Part shown: positions 26,089 through 33,121 of the stretch, piece after piece
How positions within the stretch are numbered: position 1 is the first letter of the stretch
Layout: each line of letters starts with the position of its first letter
Assembly (NCBI RefSeq): GCF_006227205.1
Contig: NZ_VCNG01000005.1
Location: forward strand, 1-64,000
Source of the DNA: Pseudomonas sp. ICMP22404
GTDB lineage: Bacteria > Pseudomonadota > Gammaproteobacteria > Pseudomonadales > Pseudomonadaceae
Direction of reading: 5' to 3'
DNA length: 64,000 nucleotides
Made by a program: the position numbers and the translations under genes
Notes under the pieces: generated by a model
The model's input: only the letters and a program-made list of their open reading frames with translations
The model's database searches: none
Told to the model about the DNA's origin: nothing

Positions 26089-26289
26089 ATGAGCTCAGCC
26101 CCTCAGGTGAAATGCAGATGTGGTTCGACAAATTTTGAAAGCTCGAAACCTATTCGCTCTCTAGACGATTTCGTCGGAGCTAAATGCGAAAAGTGTGGAA
26201 AGGCTATCTCTCGCAAGGAGATCGATGATCAAGCCAGATCCTTAGCGGAGGCAGTGATAAGGAAATCGCTGAAGAACTTCAAGCTGTAA
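26089..26289 (+). CDS. Small zinc-ribbon protein
   Basis: A 66-residue protein with two cysteine pairs (C-R-C near residue 9 and C-E-K-C near 34) giving a probable zinc ribbon, then a basic helical tail. Similar phage-encoded proteins are annotated as ECs_2282-type putative zinc-binding proteins; the match is by pattern only. GGAAGGA lies about 8 bases before the ATG at 26089. Function unknown; a nucleic-acid-binding role would be usual for such a fold. Confidence 0.6.
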   Translation: MSSAPQVKCRCGSTNFESSKPIRSLDDFVGAKCEKCGKAISRKEIDDQARSLAEAVIRKSLKNFKL

Positions 26290-26372
26290 TGGTTAGGAGC
26301 GGCGTTCTCAAGGGGGACCGCTTGGCTTACAACGCCGCGCCTTTATGAGTTTTTTCGCATCTGGTCAGGTTT

Positions 26373-26430
26373 CCAGTGAAAACCACTGCAAAACCCCCGG
26401 AAACCACAGTGGAAACCAGCGCCTGGCAAC
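26373..26430 (+). repeat. Cassette-boundary repeat, block A, copy 1
   Basis: CCAGTGAAAACCACTGCAAA followed by a CCGGAAACCACAGTGGAAAC-type segment. Close relatives stand at 27790-27840 and 29161-29215. Upstream TTTTTTCGCA (26350-26359) also matches TTTTCGCA before copy 2. Located 145 bases before the PD-(D/E)XK-like gene. Confidence 0.7.
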
Positions 26431-26574
26431 TTAACAACCCTAAAAATGTAATTACTGTCAGATGGCTACAGAAAGCAACATTACGAGCCGGCAGTGCGCT
26501 CTGGGCATGATCTGGATGCGCGCCAACGTATCTCGCATGAACTAGAGTCTTAGCACATTGAGCGAGGACGAAGC

Positions 26575-27576
26575 ATGGATCAGACGATAGACATTGAGGC
26601 TCGCATGATCAGTTTCCTAGAGACTCAGGATCATGTACGTCCATTGGATGGGCACGTCGACCAGCCGATAAATGTGAAAATGGCTGATTACCTGTTCTTT
26701 CACGGTCGAGCTGTGACTGAGCTGAAGACACTCAAGATTGATCCGAAAGAAAAGATCCTCAGCCAAGCAAAACCGGCGATGGATTCGGGTGATTTCCCAC
26801 TTATCTTTGGGGACTATGACCTGGAAGCCGCGATCAAGGCGATGCCCGACGGCCAGGCGACCATGAATAGGATTTTCGCAAAGGCCACAACTGTGGTTGA
26901 AGGTATTTGTCGGCAGGCACGAGATCAGATTGCATCGAGCAAGAAGCACCTTGGCCTCGACCCAGAAACACCAGGCATCTTACTCGTGCTGAATGAAGCC
27001 ATTGAAAGCATCCCGGTCGCTCAACTGGTGGATCGTTTTAGCTTTTGGCTCGAAGGCGGCATCGAGAAACGATCAGACCGTTTCTCGCAAATTGATTTCG
27101 TAGTGCTTATTCAGACGACTTATCGCGTCAAGGCTCAGCAAGGCCAAACGGTTCCCGCATTCATCATTTACAATGAGTGCAATTCCCATCGCCACCACCT
27201 GATAGAAAGGGACGTACACGCGTTTCTTAAATCGTGGGCTCATTCTCAGGGGCACCGCTACGCCACCGCGCACAATGTCCAGAGCCTTAAATTCGAGCCT
27301 AATCAGCCCACGCCCCCTCTCCCGCAAACTACCCAAGAGTACGTTGAGCACCGCTACCGCCAGAACCGGTACCTTCAAGAGCTGACGGAGGAGGAGTTCA
27401 TACAGTACGGCTGCAAAGTCACAGGCCAGATGACCTCAATCGTTTTGATAGGTGGCCCAAAGCCCTCAGACGAAACGGCGATGTTATTCATGACGCGGTT
27501 CGGGGAGTTTCTCGAGGAGTGTCGATTGCGGAGTTTCGACCTGAAAAAGGTTACAAGCCGTATGCGAATACGCTGA
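26575..27576 (+). CDS. Probable PD-(D/E)XK nuclease-like protein, cargo gene
   Basis: A 333-residue cytosolic protein of unknown family. The N-terminal segment M-A-D38-Y-L-F-F-H-G-R-A-V-T-E49-L-K51 has the spacing of a PD-(D/E)XK nuclease core (D, then about 11 residues, then E-x-K). The rest has several aromatic-rich strands and helices without a motif I know. The ATG follows GAGCGAGGACGAAGC, where GAGG is 7-8 bases away. It is monocistronic and flanked by the A and X repeat blocks. A stand-alone nuclease in a defence cargo slot is the inferred role; the active site needs structural confirmation. Confidence 0.6.
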   Translation: MDQTIDIEARMISFLETQDHVRPLDGHVDQPINVKMADYLFFHGRAVTELKTLKIDPKEKILSQAKPAMDSGDFPLIFGDYDLEAAIKAMPDGQATMNRIFAKATTVVEGICRQARDQIASSKKHLGLDPETPGILLVLNEAIESIPVAQLVDRFSFWLEGGIEKRSDRFSQIDFVVLIQTTYRVKAQQGQTVPAFIIYNECNSHRHHLIERDVHAFLKSWAHSQGHRYATAHNVQSLKFEPNQPTPPLPQTTQEYVEHRYRQNRYLQELTEEEFIQYGCKVTGQMTSIVLIGGPKPSDETAMLFMTRFGEFLEECRLRSFDLKKVTSRMRIR

Positions 27577-27603
27577 TGGACAGCAAGCCAAAATGACGGG
27601 CCA

Positions 27604-27840
27604 GGTTCGCACCAGTTCGCGTTGTAGGGTGCGAACCACGAGTGCAAACCTGATCGACACCCACCACCAGTGCGTACCGATCGTGCGTGAAGCCAGGCGC
27701 GAAGGTTCATTCATGGGGTGTTTCCGCAAACAGGCCATTCGACCTCATTTGGTCTCATTCATGGGGTGTTTTCGCAGAACGGCGTTCGGCCAGTGAAAAG
27801 CCCTACCATTCCGTGGAAACCATAGTGGAAACTAGTGTCC
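27604..27840 (+). repeat. Composite cassette-boundary repeat X-Y-A, copy 1
   Basis: Three blocks in order. X (27604-27650) is a GGTTCGCA...GGGTGCGAACCA...GTGCAAAC imperfect inverted repeat. Y (27669-27690) is GTGCGTACCGATCGTGCGTG. A (27790-27840) is CCAGTGAAAA...GTGGAAACCATAGTGGAAAC. Between Y and A lies a 48-bp tandem duplication starting CATTCATGGGGTGTTT at 27708 and 27756. The same X-Y-A order recurs at 28988-29215. It fills most of the 540-bp gap between two cargo genes, and no ORF is credible here. Confidence 0.7.
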
Positions 27841-28116
27841 CGCAACTACGGTTTTTTGATAGCAGGGGAAGCTTGGTTCGCGCATTGGCGGCTGAGACCC
27901 GGCCCTACACGCATGGCCGATCGTCGGTATGCTGCTTGTACTGGGGTCGTATCCTGAGAAGTTAAGCTTCCTCCGACGCGCCAGAGACGCACTCCAAGCG
28001 CCCCAAATGGCTGCGCCCGCAACGTGCATTCTCTGACTGTCGCATGTCGCATGTCGCCGGTAGACGATGATGACCAGCGCTTGTGGTACTTGCGCCGTAT
28101 TCCTACCCAAGGCTCA

Positions 28117-28872
28117 CTAAGCTGTCACTGGCTCTGCGAGAAGAGAAACGGTCCAGTGACCTCCCGGCTCTTTATGCAAATTCAACGAGTCATGCGTCTT
28201 CATCAATTCTAGTAAGCCAGAAAACCCGTATTTTGCAGGGGAGAAGCTGGGATCGCGTCGCTTGAGATAAGAACCTAGAGCACTAACAGTGATCTTGCCT
28301 TCCGGAGCGTCTCCGGCAAGGAGCGAAACAGCATCCACTACGAATACCGTCGATTCCTCGATTTGCTGATCGTCCGCTTGGGCTGCGGTTGCTCCTGCTG
28401 CAACCTGGCCTGTGTAGCTCTCATCTATGGCATCTTTACGCCATTCGAAGAACTGATCGCTTGCGTTTCTTAGGGCCGGAGGGGTCTTACTCTCGCCAAC
28501 AATACAGACAGCGGCACCTCGCTCTCGGAGTTTTCGGCAAAGGTATGCGAAGTCGGAATCACTGGTGACTAGGCAGAATAAATCAGCGCGATTGTCAAAA
28601 AGCGCTTCCTGAGCATCCAATGCCAGCGCTATGTCAGACGTGTTTTTACCAGCTGCGTACTGGTACTGAAGGCAGGGTGTGAATGCAAGTCTTACTAGCG
28701 CTTCCTGCCATTTGTTCGCGAGAGTTCCATGGTTTCCATATCCCCGCCTCAAAACGATGCGTCCGAACTGAGCCGCCACCGTTAAGGCATGCTCCAGGAC
28801 GTCTGGAGATACATTGTCGCAATCAACGAGCACAGCTACTCGAGATTCCCCTTGGTTGTGGATAGATGCCAT
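28117..28872 (-). CDS. NYN-domain RNase-like protein with C-terminal LOTUS/OST-HTH domain
   Basis: A 251-residue protein. The N-terminal NYN (PIN-like, LabA/DUF88) domain shows acidic residues D17 in L-V-D-C-D-N, D80 in N-T-S-D, and D105/D107 in V-T-S-D-S-D-F, the usual metal site of this RNase fold. After an A/Q-rich linker (about 150-180), residues about 190-245 (S-A-L-G-S-Y-L-K-R-R-D-P-S-F) form a LOTUS/OST-HTH RNA-binding domain. The ATG at 28872 follows AAGGAGG at 6 bases. It lies between two copies of the composite repeat. Related proteins also occur on ordinary chromosomes, so defence is an inference from place. Confidence 0.82.
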   Translation of the reverse strand: MASIHNQGESRVAVLVDCDNVSPDVLEHALTVAAQFGRIVLRRGYGNHGTLANKWQEALVRLAFTPCLQYQYAAGKNTSDIALALDAQEALFDNRADLFCLVTSDSDFAYLCRKLRERGAAVCIVGESKTPPALRNASDQFFEWRKDAIDESYTGQVAAGATAAQADDQQIEESTVFVVDAVSLLAGDAPEGKITVSALGSYLKRRDPSFSPAKYGFSGLLELMKTHDSLNLHKEPGGHWTVSLLAEPVTA

Positions 28873-28987
28873 TGAATCCTCCTTGAATGAAATCGGTGTG
28901 CGACTGCCTGATTCAGTCCAACGCAACATAGCACTCTGCCATATGTTGAATCTAGCGGCATACTAGGACTTGCGTCACGGCGGCATG

Positions 28988-29215
28988 GGTTCACGCGCGT
29001 TGATGGTTGCGAACTTGCTGGTGGATGTCAGTGCCCGGTGCGTACCGATTGTGCGTACCAGCGTTGCGCGGCTCGCCCCCACAGGAATTTCGCGGGCTCC
29101 TGAGCGCGTGAAGATTGTGCGTGAAGGCTCACCCAAGATAGTTTGAAGAACCTACGTCGGCTAATGAAAACCACTCCAAACCCTGGAAAACTCTGTGGAA
29201 ACAAACGCTTGGCGA
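28988..29215 (+). repeat. Composite cassette-boundary repeat X-Y-A, copy 2
   Basis: Same three blocks and order as copy 1: X (28988-29015, GGTTCACGCGCGTTGATGG then TTGCGAAC), Y (29038-29057, GTGCGTACCGATTGTGCGTA) and A (29161-29215, TAATGAAAACCACTCCAAA...GTGGAAAC). Overall length 228 against 237 bases in copy 1. The NYN gene lies between the two in direct orientation. Confidence 0.68.
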
Positions 29216-29261
29216 CCGCTCGCATTGGTGGTCTATCGTGGCAACCATTGGTTTGGGGCGC

Positions 29262-29308
29262 GGTTCGCAATTCGCGCCTTGCTGGTTGCGAATCAGAAGT
29301 GCGAACTC
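29262..29308 (+). repeat. Cassette-boundary repeat, block X, extra copy
   Basis: GGTTCGCAATTCGCGCCTTG followed by CTGGTTGCGAATCAGAAGTGCGAAC aligns with X at 27604-27650. It stands alone, without Y and A, 110 bases before the HEPN-like gene. Confidence 0.6.
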
Positions 29309-29418
29309 GCTATTGGTTGTAAACTTCTGACATATTGAGCTCCTGTGGAATGGCCGATACTAGGCTAGTAAATGGGTTGTGTAAGTACATGGTTTTTCTT
29401 TTGACAGGGAGTTGAGCA

Positions 29419-30108
29419 ATGGGCGCTAAGCCAAAGGTTAACCACGTACGCGATGACTTCATTGCCGAGATCAACACTGCTAGGAATTTAGTGGTGGCGA
29501 TAAGGGGGTTACCACGATGGTCACCGAAATCTACTGGGGCTGCGATACATACCAAGCATGTAAATCAGGTAGTGGAGCTCGCTTTCATGGGGCTTGTGGC
29601 TTCTTGGGAGGAGTTTCTCGAACGTTCGCTTGTTCGATATCTGGCCGGGGCGGTTACTGATAAAAACTACTCTCCTGCGCCTAAGTACGGCTCGGCAGAC
29701 TCAATATCTCATGCATACGAACTGCTTTCTCAAGACTCCAAGTACGATACGCTGAAGAATTATCTGAAAGTGAGTGATCCTAGATGGGTCTACCGTACCG
29801 CCGATTTTTTCTTTAGATCACATCCGTACGGGGTTTTAAACCCAAAAACTGACCTAATAAGGCACGCATCTGCCATCCGCAATAGGGTGGCCCATAGTTC
29901 TGATAAGTGCCGTTCGGACTTCAAGAAGACCGCATTGGATTTTCTTGGACCTGCAAAAGCCTCACTTAGCAGTGGTTATTCGCCTGGCACTTTTCTTCTA
30001 GCGCCCGCGCAAAGGATTTTTACGGGGCCGGCCATTCAGAAAAATACCAGTCATTTTGAGGCTTTCGCTACCATGTTCGAGGATTTGGCTCATAGCATCG
30101 TTCCCTAA
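29419..30108 (+). CDS. HEPN-like protein, cargo gene
   Basis: A 229-residue, mostly helical cytosolic protein. The segment A-I-R154-N-R-V-A-H159-S-S-D matches the R-x4-H (RNxxxH) catalytic motif of HEPN RNases, and it resembles stand-alone HEPN families that open with a helix such as L-V-A-S-W-E-E-F-L-E (residues 59-69). No antitoxin or nucleotidyltransferase partner gene is adjacent. GGGAGT lies 8 bases before the ATG. Base use is more A+T rich than the chromosome. An abortive-infection RNase role is inferred. Confidence 0.7.
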   Translation: MGAKPKVNHVRDDFIAEINTARNLVVAIRGLPRWSPKSTGAAIHTKHVNQVVELAFMGLVASWEEFLERSLVRYLAGAVTDKNYSPAPKYGSADSISHAYELLSQDSKYDTLKNYLKVSDPRWVYRTADFFFRSHPYGVLNPKTDLIRHASAIRNRVAHSSDKCRSDFKKTALDFLGPAKASLSSGYSPGTFLLAPAQRIFTGPAIQKNTSHFEAFATMFEDLAHSIVP

Positions 30109-30161
30109 TGCTAGAGAGCACTAGAACCTGACATCTTGCGGTTTGCGTCACGGGTACTGAC

Positions 30162-30221
30162 GTTGACAATTGTTGACATCGTCGCCAGCTCAAGCCAGCC
30201 ATTCGGTTAACAATTGTCAAC
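30162..30221. repeat. Inverted pair of ACAATTGT-centred 16-mers
   Basis: GTTGACAATTGTTGAC (30162-30177) and GTTAACAATTGTCAAC (30206-30221): the second is the reverse complement of the first at 15 of 16 positions, and each is itself nearly palindromic. They are separated by 28 bases, between the HEPN-like gene and the lipoprotein gene. A paired operator or recombination site is possible. Confidence 0.6.
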
Positions 30222-30251
30222 GGGGCCAGGCCTGAGGGGGCTACCGGGGAT

Positions 30252-30285
30252 GGTTACCAAAGGTGGTTACCACGCTTGGTTACCA
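30252..30285 (+). repeat. Three GGTTACCA iterons at 13-bp spacing
   Basis: GGTTACCA starts at 30252, 30265 and 30278, an exact 13-bp period. Immediately beyond, GGGCGGC/GCCGCCC (30305-30330) can form a hairpin followed on the minus strand by a C/T tract, possibly the terminator of the lipoprotein operon. Confidence 0.6.
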
Positions 30286-30346
30286 AATAGATCGAAGAGA
30301 GGAGGGGCGGCTCGGTTCTTGGGGCCGCCCGATGTTTCCAATTGGG

Positions 30347-30781
30347 TCAGAAGGAGCTGGGGCGAATGTCGGTACCATTTTGGGTACCGGACACTCTGAA
30401 CTTCTGAACATCTCCGGCGCTAACCTGCGTAGCTGTCTCCTTGACCGGCTGGCCGATCTGTAGCGCGCATACGCCGTTACCGTCGTCATCACCAGCTATC
30501 CCGACAATGTGACGGCCAGGCTTGACCTGGAACGCCACAATCTCGCCTGTGCCAATCCGCGCGGCTTTCCTGCCATCGACCAACACCGTTGCATAGCATC
30601 CACCGGACGCCCAAAAACCACTATCTCGACTCACCACCAGCTTGGCGCCGCCCGGAACGTCTGACTGAAACGCAAACGTTCTGGCTGCTGGCACTTTCTT
30701 CGCCGACGCTTGGTCGACCGGTGTACTGGAGCAGCCGGCCAGCACGCCGGCGGCGATGAACGCGAGAAAAATCCTGTGCAT
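30347..30781 (-). CDS. Small lipoprotein of unknown function
   Basis: A 144-residue protein with a lipoprotein signal (hydrophobic stretch ending G-V-L-A-G-C16-S-S). The mature part is a single beta-rich domain with two cysteines that could pair. The ATG at 30781 follows GAGGA at 8 bases; an in-frame TTG lies at 30796. It is the last gene of the leftward transcript, just after the tail gene. Rz1-like lysis lipoproteins are proline-rich and shorter, so that reading is not favoured. It may modify the lysogen's envelope. Confidence 0.7.
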   Translation of the reverse strand: MHRIFLAFIAAGVLAGCSSTPVDQASAKKVPAARTFAFQSDVPGGAKLVVSRDSGFWASGGCYATVLVDGRKAARIGTGEIVAFQVKPGRHIVGIAGDDDGNGVCALQIGQPVKETATQVSAGDVQKFRVSGTQNGTDIRPSSF

Positions 30782-30825
30782 TTGGTTCGTCCTCAAAAGT
30801 GAATTGTGACTTTACAACACCACGT

Positions 30826-31410
30826 CTACATTTTGTCTTCGGCGTAGATCGATGCGGAAATGATCATCCCGCCCCACCGGCGGTCACCAATGCAGATCGG
30901 GACGGGGTTACCGCTGGCTGTGGTGTTCTTGGCGCTGCCGAAGGCGTAGGACGGCGCGTTCTCCGGTCCAGCGCTCTGCTTCAGGCCAGAGGCCTGGGGG
31001 CTGAGCATTTGGATGACGCCGCCGGCGGCGAGGGCTATGCCCGGCGCGAGCGTGGCGCCGTTCGTGAACGGACTGAGCACAATCAGCACCGCCCCCAACA
31101 CTGTCTGCAATAGTCCCGCCCGCTTACTCCCATGGATGACTGGGACGATGCGGATCTCGTTTGCTCGCCCCATCCCGAGCTCCTTCTCGCCGATATTGCG
31201 CCGGTTTCGAAAAATGGCGAACTCCAAGCCGCGGGCCTTTGCGTCGGCAAGGTATCTGGCAAATCCCGGGTGATTCACGTCTACCGCCTTCACCGCCTCG
31301 CGGACATCCCCCGTTGAGAGTTCGTAGAGGTGTTTGCGGCCGAAGAGCTTGCCAGCGCTGCCGCCGAGTAGGATCAAGGTTTTGTTGCCATAGTCGGTTG
31401 CCATTGCCAT
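30826..31410 (-). CDS. Lambda gpI-like tail assembly protein, orphan
   Basis: A 194-residue protein of the phage lambda tail I family (tail-tip assembly). Typical segments: L-F-G-R-K-H near residue 20, V-R-E-A-V-K-A-V-D then H-P-G-F, a long loop, then I-R-I-V-P-V-I-H-G-S-K-R-A-G-L-L-Q-T-V-L-G and a hydrophobic glycine-rich segment. In lambda-like phages it precedes the central tail fibre gene gpJ, but here the next gene downstream is a lipoprotein and no other tail gene exists. It is either a relic of a larger prophage or a recruited gene. Confidence 0.82.
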   Translation of the reverse strand: MAMATDYGNKTLILLGGSAGKLFGRKHLYELSTGDVREAVKAVDVNHPGFARYLADAKARGLEFAIFRNRRNIGEKELGMGRANEIRIVPVIHGSKRAGLLQTVLGAVLIVLSPFTNGATLAPGIALAAGGVIQMLSPQASGLKQSAGPENAPSYAFGSAKNTTASGNPVPICIGDRRWGGMIISASIYAEDKM

Positions 31411-31413
31411 TTC

Positions 31414-31764
31414 TTACTCCTGGGCGCCCTGGGCGCTGTGTCTGGGGATTTCCATGCCGAGCTGGCCGGCAAGGATCATGCGAGCAGCCATAGCGTCGTT
31501 TCGAATCGCTATCTCCCGTCTCACGTCGGGATTCCAGGCGGAACAGTGAGTGGACTGATAAGCCCGGGCTCCGCGGTACTCGATGCGCATCAGCTCGGCG
31601 GAGATCCTGGCCTCTTCCTCGGTGAAGAAAGGCCCCTCGATTTCAACTCGCTGGCCGTCGCGCACATGCTGTACGGTCCAGACGATGTATCCGCCAATGG
31701 TGCCGGGGTCAGTTGTGAAGTCTGTGGCCTTGCACGCTTCGGCGAAGCGTATGTGATGTGACAT
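31414..31764 (-). CDS. Hypothetical phage-type protein
   Basis: A 116-residue soluble protein with a beta-rich first half (G-G-Y-I-V-W-T-V-Q-H-V-R-D-G) and an alpha-helical second half. A strong ribosome site (AGGAGG) sits 6 bases before the ATG at 31764. It lies 3 bases upstream of the gpI-like gene in the same direction. No family recognised. Confidence 0.65.
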   Translation of the reverse strand: MSHHIRFAEACKATDFTTDPGTIGGYIVWTVQHVRDGQRVEIEGPFFTEEEARISAELMRIEYRGARAYQSTHCSAWNPDVRREIAIRNDAMAARMILAGQLGMEIPRHSAQGAQE

Positions 31765-31828
31765 GTGTTTCCTCCTGCGGCGCCTGGGCGCCATTGATGG
31801 GCTGATGCCCGGTGGTATTGCTCTGTGT

Positions 31829-31864
31829 CGCGACACGATTTATTGATTCGCAAATCGTGTCGCG
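31829..31864. promoter_or_regulatory. Perfect 13-bp inverted repeat
   Basis: CGCGACACGATTT and AAATCGTGTCGCG flank a 10-base centre, with no T tract. It lies in the short gap upstream of the 116-residue gene, so it may be an operator controlling the late-side genes or an RNA-processing hairpin. Confidence 0.6.
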
Positions 31865-31874
31865 GAATGGGTTT

Positions 31875-32480
31875 CTACTTGCCAACGATGCTCAGGGTGG
31901 GCGGGAGCTTCGGTCCGAACGGTGCGCCAGGCGCGAACGGGTCGGGGAGCAGGTGCTCGGGGCACTCCCTGATGAAATTGTTGAATGCGACCTGACAGGC
32001 GTTGAACAATGGCGCGTCATTCCACTCCTGCCCGCGGCGGGCGGCGCTGTCCTCCAGGGAATGGGCGAACACCAGCTCCGCCAAACCGTTCACGCCGTCC
32101 TTCCTCGCCGCCTCACGCTCCACGGTGTTCACCCCCAGCAGATCGCACACCCGGTCGAATCCCAGGCCATCCATCAGGCCTTCGGTATCCAGCATCAGCG
32201 AGCGGCCAAAGGCGCCGAGCACCTTGCGTAAGTCGTCCCGCTCGGCCCGTCGATGCTCCGTGGCCTGCTGCTGGAGTTCGTCGATCCTGCTGGTGGTGAA
32301 GGGGAGGAAGGCGCGAAGCTTCCCGGCCTCCCGCCGTATAGCCCGGCGCTCGCTTCGGATGGCGTCCGCCCTCTGTCCGAAGATGCGGCAGATCCGGCGA
32401 GTGGTGATCAGACTCGTACTCATGCTGGCGTCTGGCTTCTGTGCAATATCCAGCAGGGCGATAACGATATTGGTCTTCAT
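31875..32480 (-). CDS. Hypothetical phage-type protein
   Basis: A 201-residue soluble protein rich in arginine and glutamate, with a probable coiled-coil stretch at about residues 35-85 and a helical C-terminal domain ending in a proline-rich tail. Its ATG overlaps the stop of the upstream gene by 4 bases; GGAG precedes it. No family recognised; such proteins occur between replication and late genes in Pseudomonas prophages. Confidence 0.6.
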   Translation of the reverse strand: MKTNIVIALLDIAQKPDASMSTSLITTRRICRIFGQRADAIRSERRAIRREAGKLRAFLPFTTSRIDELQQQATEHRRAERDDLRKVLGAFGRSLMLDTEGLMDGLGFDRVCDLLGVNTVEREAARKDGVNGLAELVFAHSLEDSAARRGQEWNDAPLFNACQVAFNNFIRECPEHLLPDPFAPGAPFGPKLPPTLSIVGK

Positions 32481-32788
32481 GGCTGTATCTCCATGGGCGT
32501 GCGGTCATAGCTGGCAAGCAGGCCGGCGCCAGCGCTGCAATAGCGGGCGGTGGGCGCGTAGCAGGACCGGCAGGCCATGATGTGGTTGAGGTATGCGTCG
32601 CGGGCCAGTCGCCACTCGGGCGTTGCCGTGGCGGCGCTTGAGTGAGGCGCAGTCACAAACTGGGGGTGGCGTTCTGCTTGGGCGACCAGCGCCAGCGATG
32701 GACGAGGCGCAGGTCGGCGGGATTTCTCCGCGGTGATGTCAGCGATGATCGGCGGCATGTGATCGAGCAGACCGGAAAGGAGGCTCAT
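32477..32788 (-). CDS. Hypothetical small cysteine-motif protein
   Basis: A 103-residue protein whose C-terminal half contains H-x3-C-x2-C followed by a further cysteine, a possible zinc site (H-I-M-A-C-R-S-C...Y-C). An ATG at 32788 with AGGTGATG upstream is chosen. It overlaps the next gene by 4 bases. It lies just downstream of the GGGGAAC repeat cluster. Confidence 0.55.
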   Translation of the reverse strand: MSLLSGLLDHMPPIIADITAEKSRRPAPRPSLALVAQAERHPQFVTAPHSSAATATPEWRLARDAYLNHIMACRSCYAPTARYCSAGAGLLASYDRTPMEIQP

Positions 32789-32843
32789 CGCATCACCTCG
32801 CCCGAATTGCTCCACTGCCCAAATGTGTCTGTGAAAAAAAAAC

Positions 32844-33072
32844 GGGGGAACGGGGGAACAGTGGGAACACCCAATGATTCCGGGGCTTTCAGAGGGGGAT
32901 TCTGTACCCCACGTTTTTTTGTGGGGAACAGTGATAACCAAACTTCAGGAAGGCGGTATTCGCTTATATTCAAAAACATGTTTGTGTTCCCCCTGTTCCC
33001 CAACCACTCAATAAGGGGGAACGGCTACAGGCCGCGTGTTTACTGGCTGTTCCCCCGTTCCCCCTGTTCCCC
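32844..33072. repeat. GGGGAAC iteron cluster, candidate replication origin
   Basis: About ten copies of GGGGAAC or its complement GTTCCCC (one a GTGGGAAC variant) occur in 230 bases: forward at about 32844, 32852, 32862, 32922 and 33015; reverse at about 32985, 32994, 33049, 33057 and 33065. Some are tandem at 8-9 bp. The cluster occupies the 333-bp gap directly downstream of the DUF927 ATPase gene. In P4-like satellites the primase-helicase binds origin iterons; that role is inferred here. Confidence 0.65.
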
Positions 33073-33121
33073 ACGTTTGTAGGTTCCTGTGAACTCGGGC
33101 ATTCGTTTCTGGTGGTGGAGG

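Noticed and set aside
26373..29308. Integron attC sites
   Set aside because: No integron integrase, no attC-type R'/R'' core pairs, and genes lie in both orientations.
30347..30781. Rz1-type lysis lipoprotein
   Set aside because: Too long, not proline-rich, and not nested with an Rz or endolysin gene.
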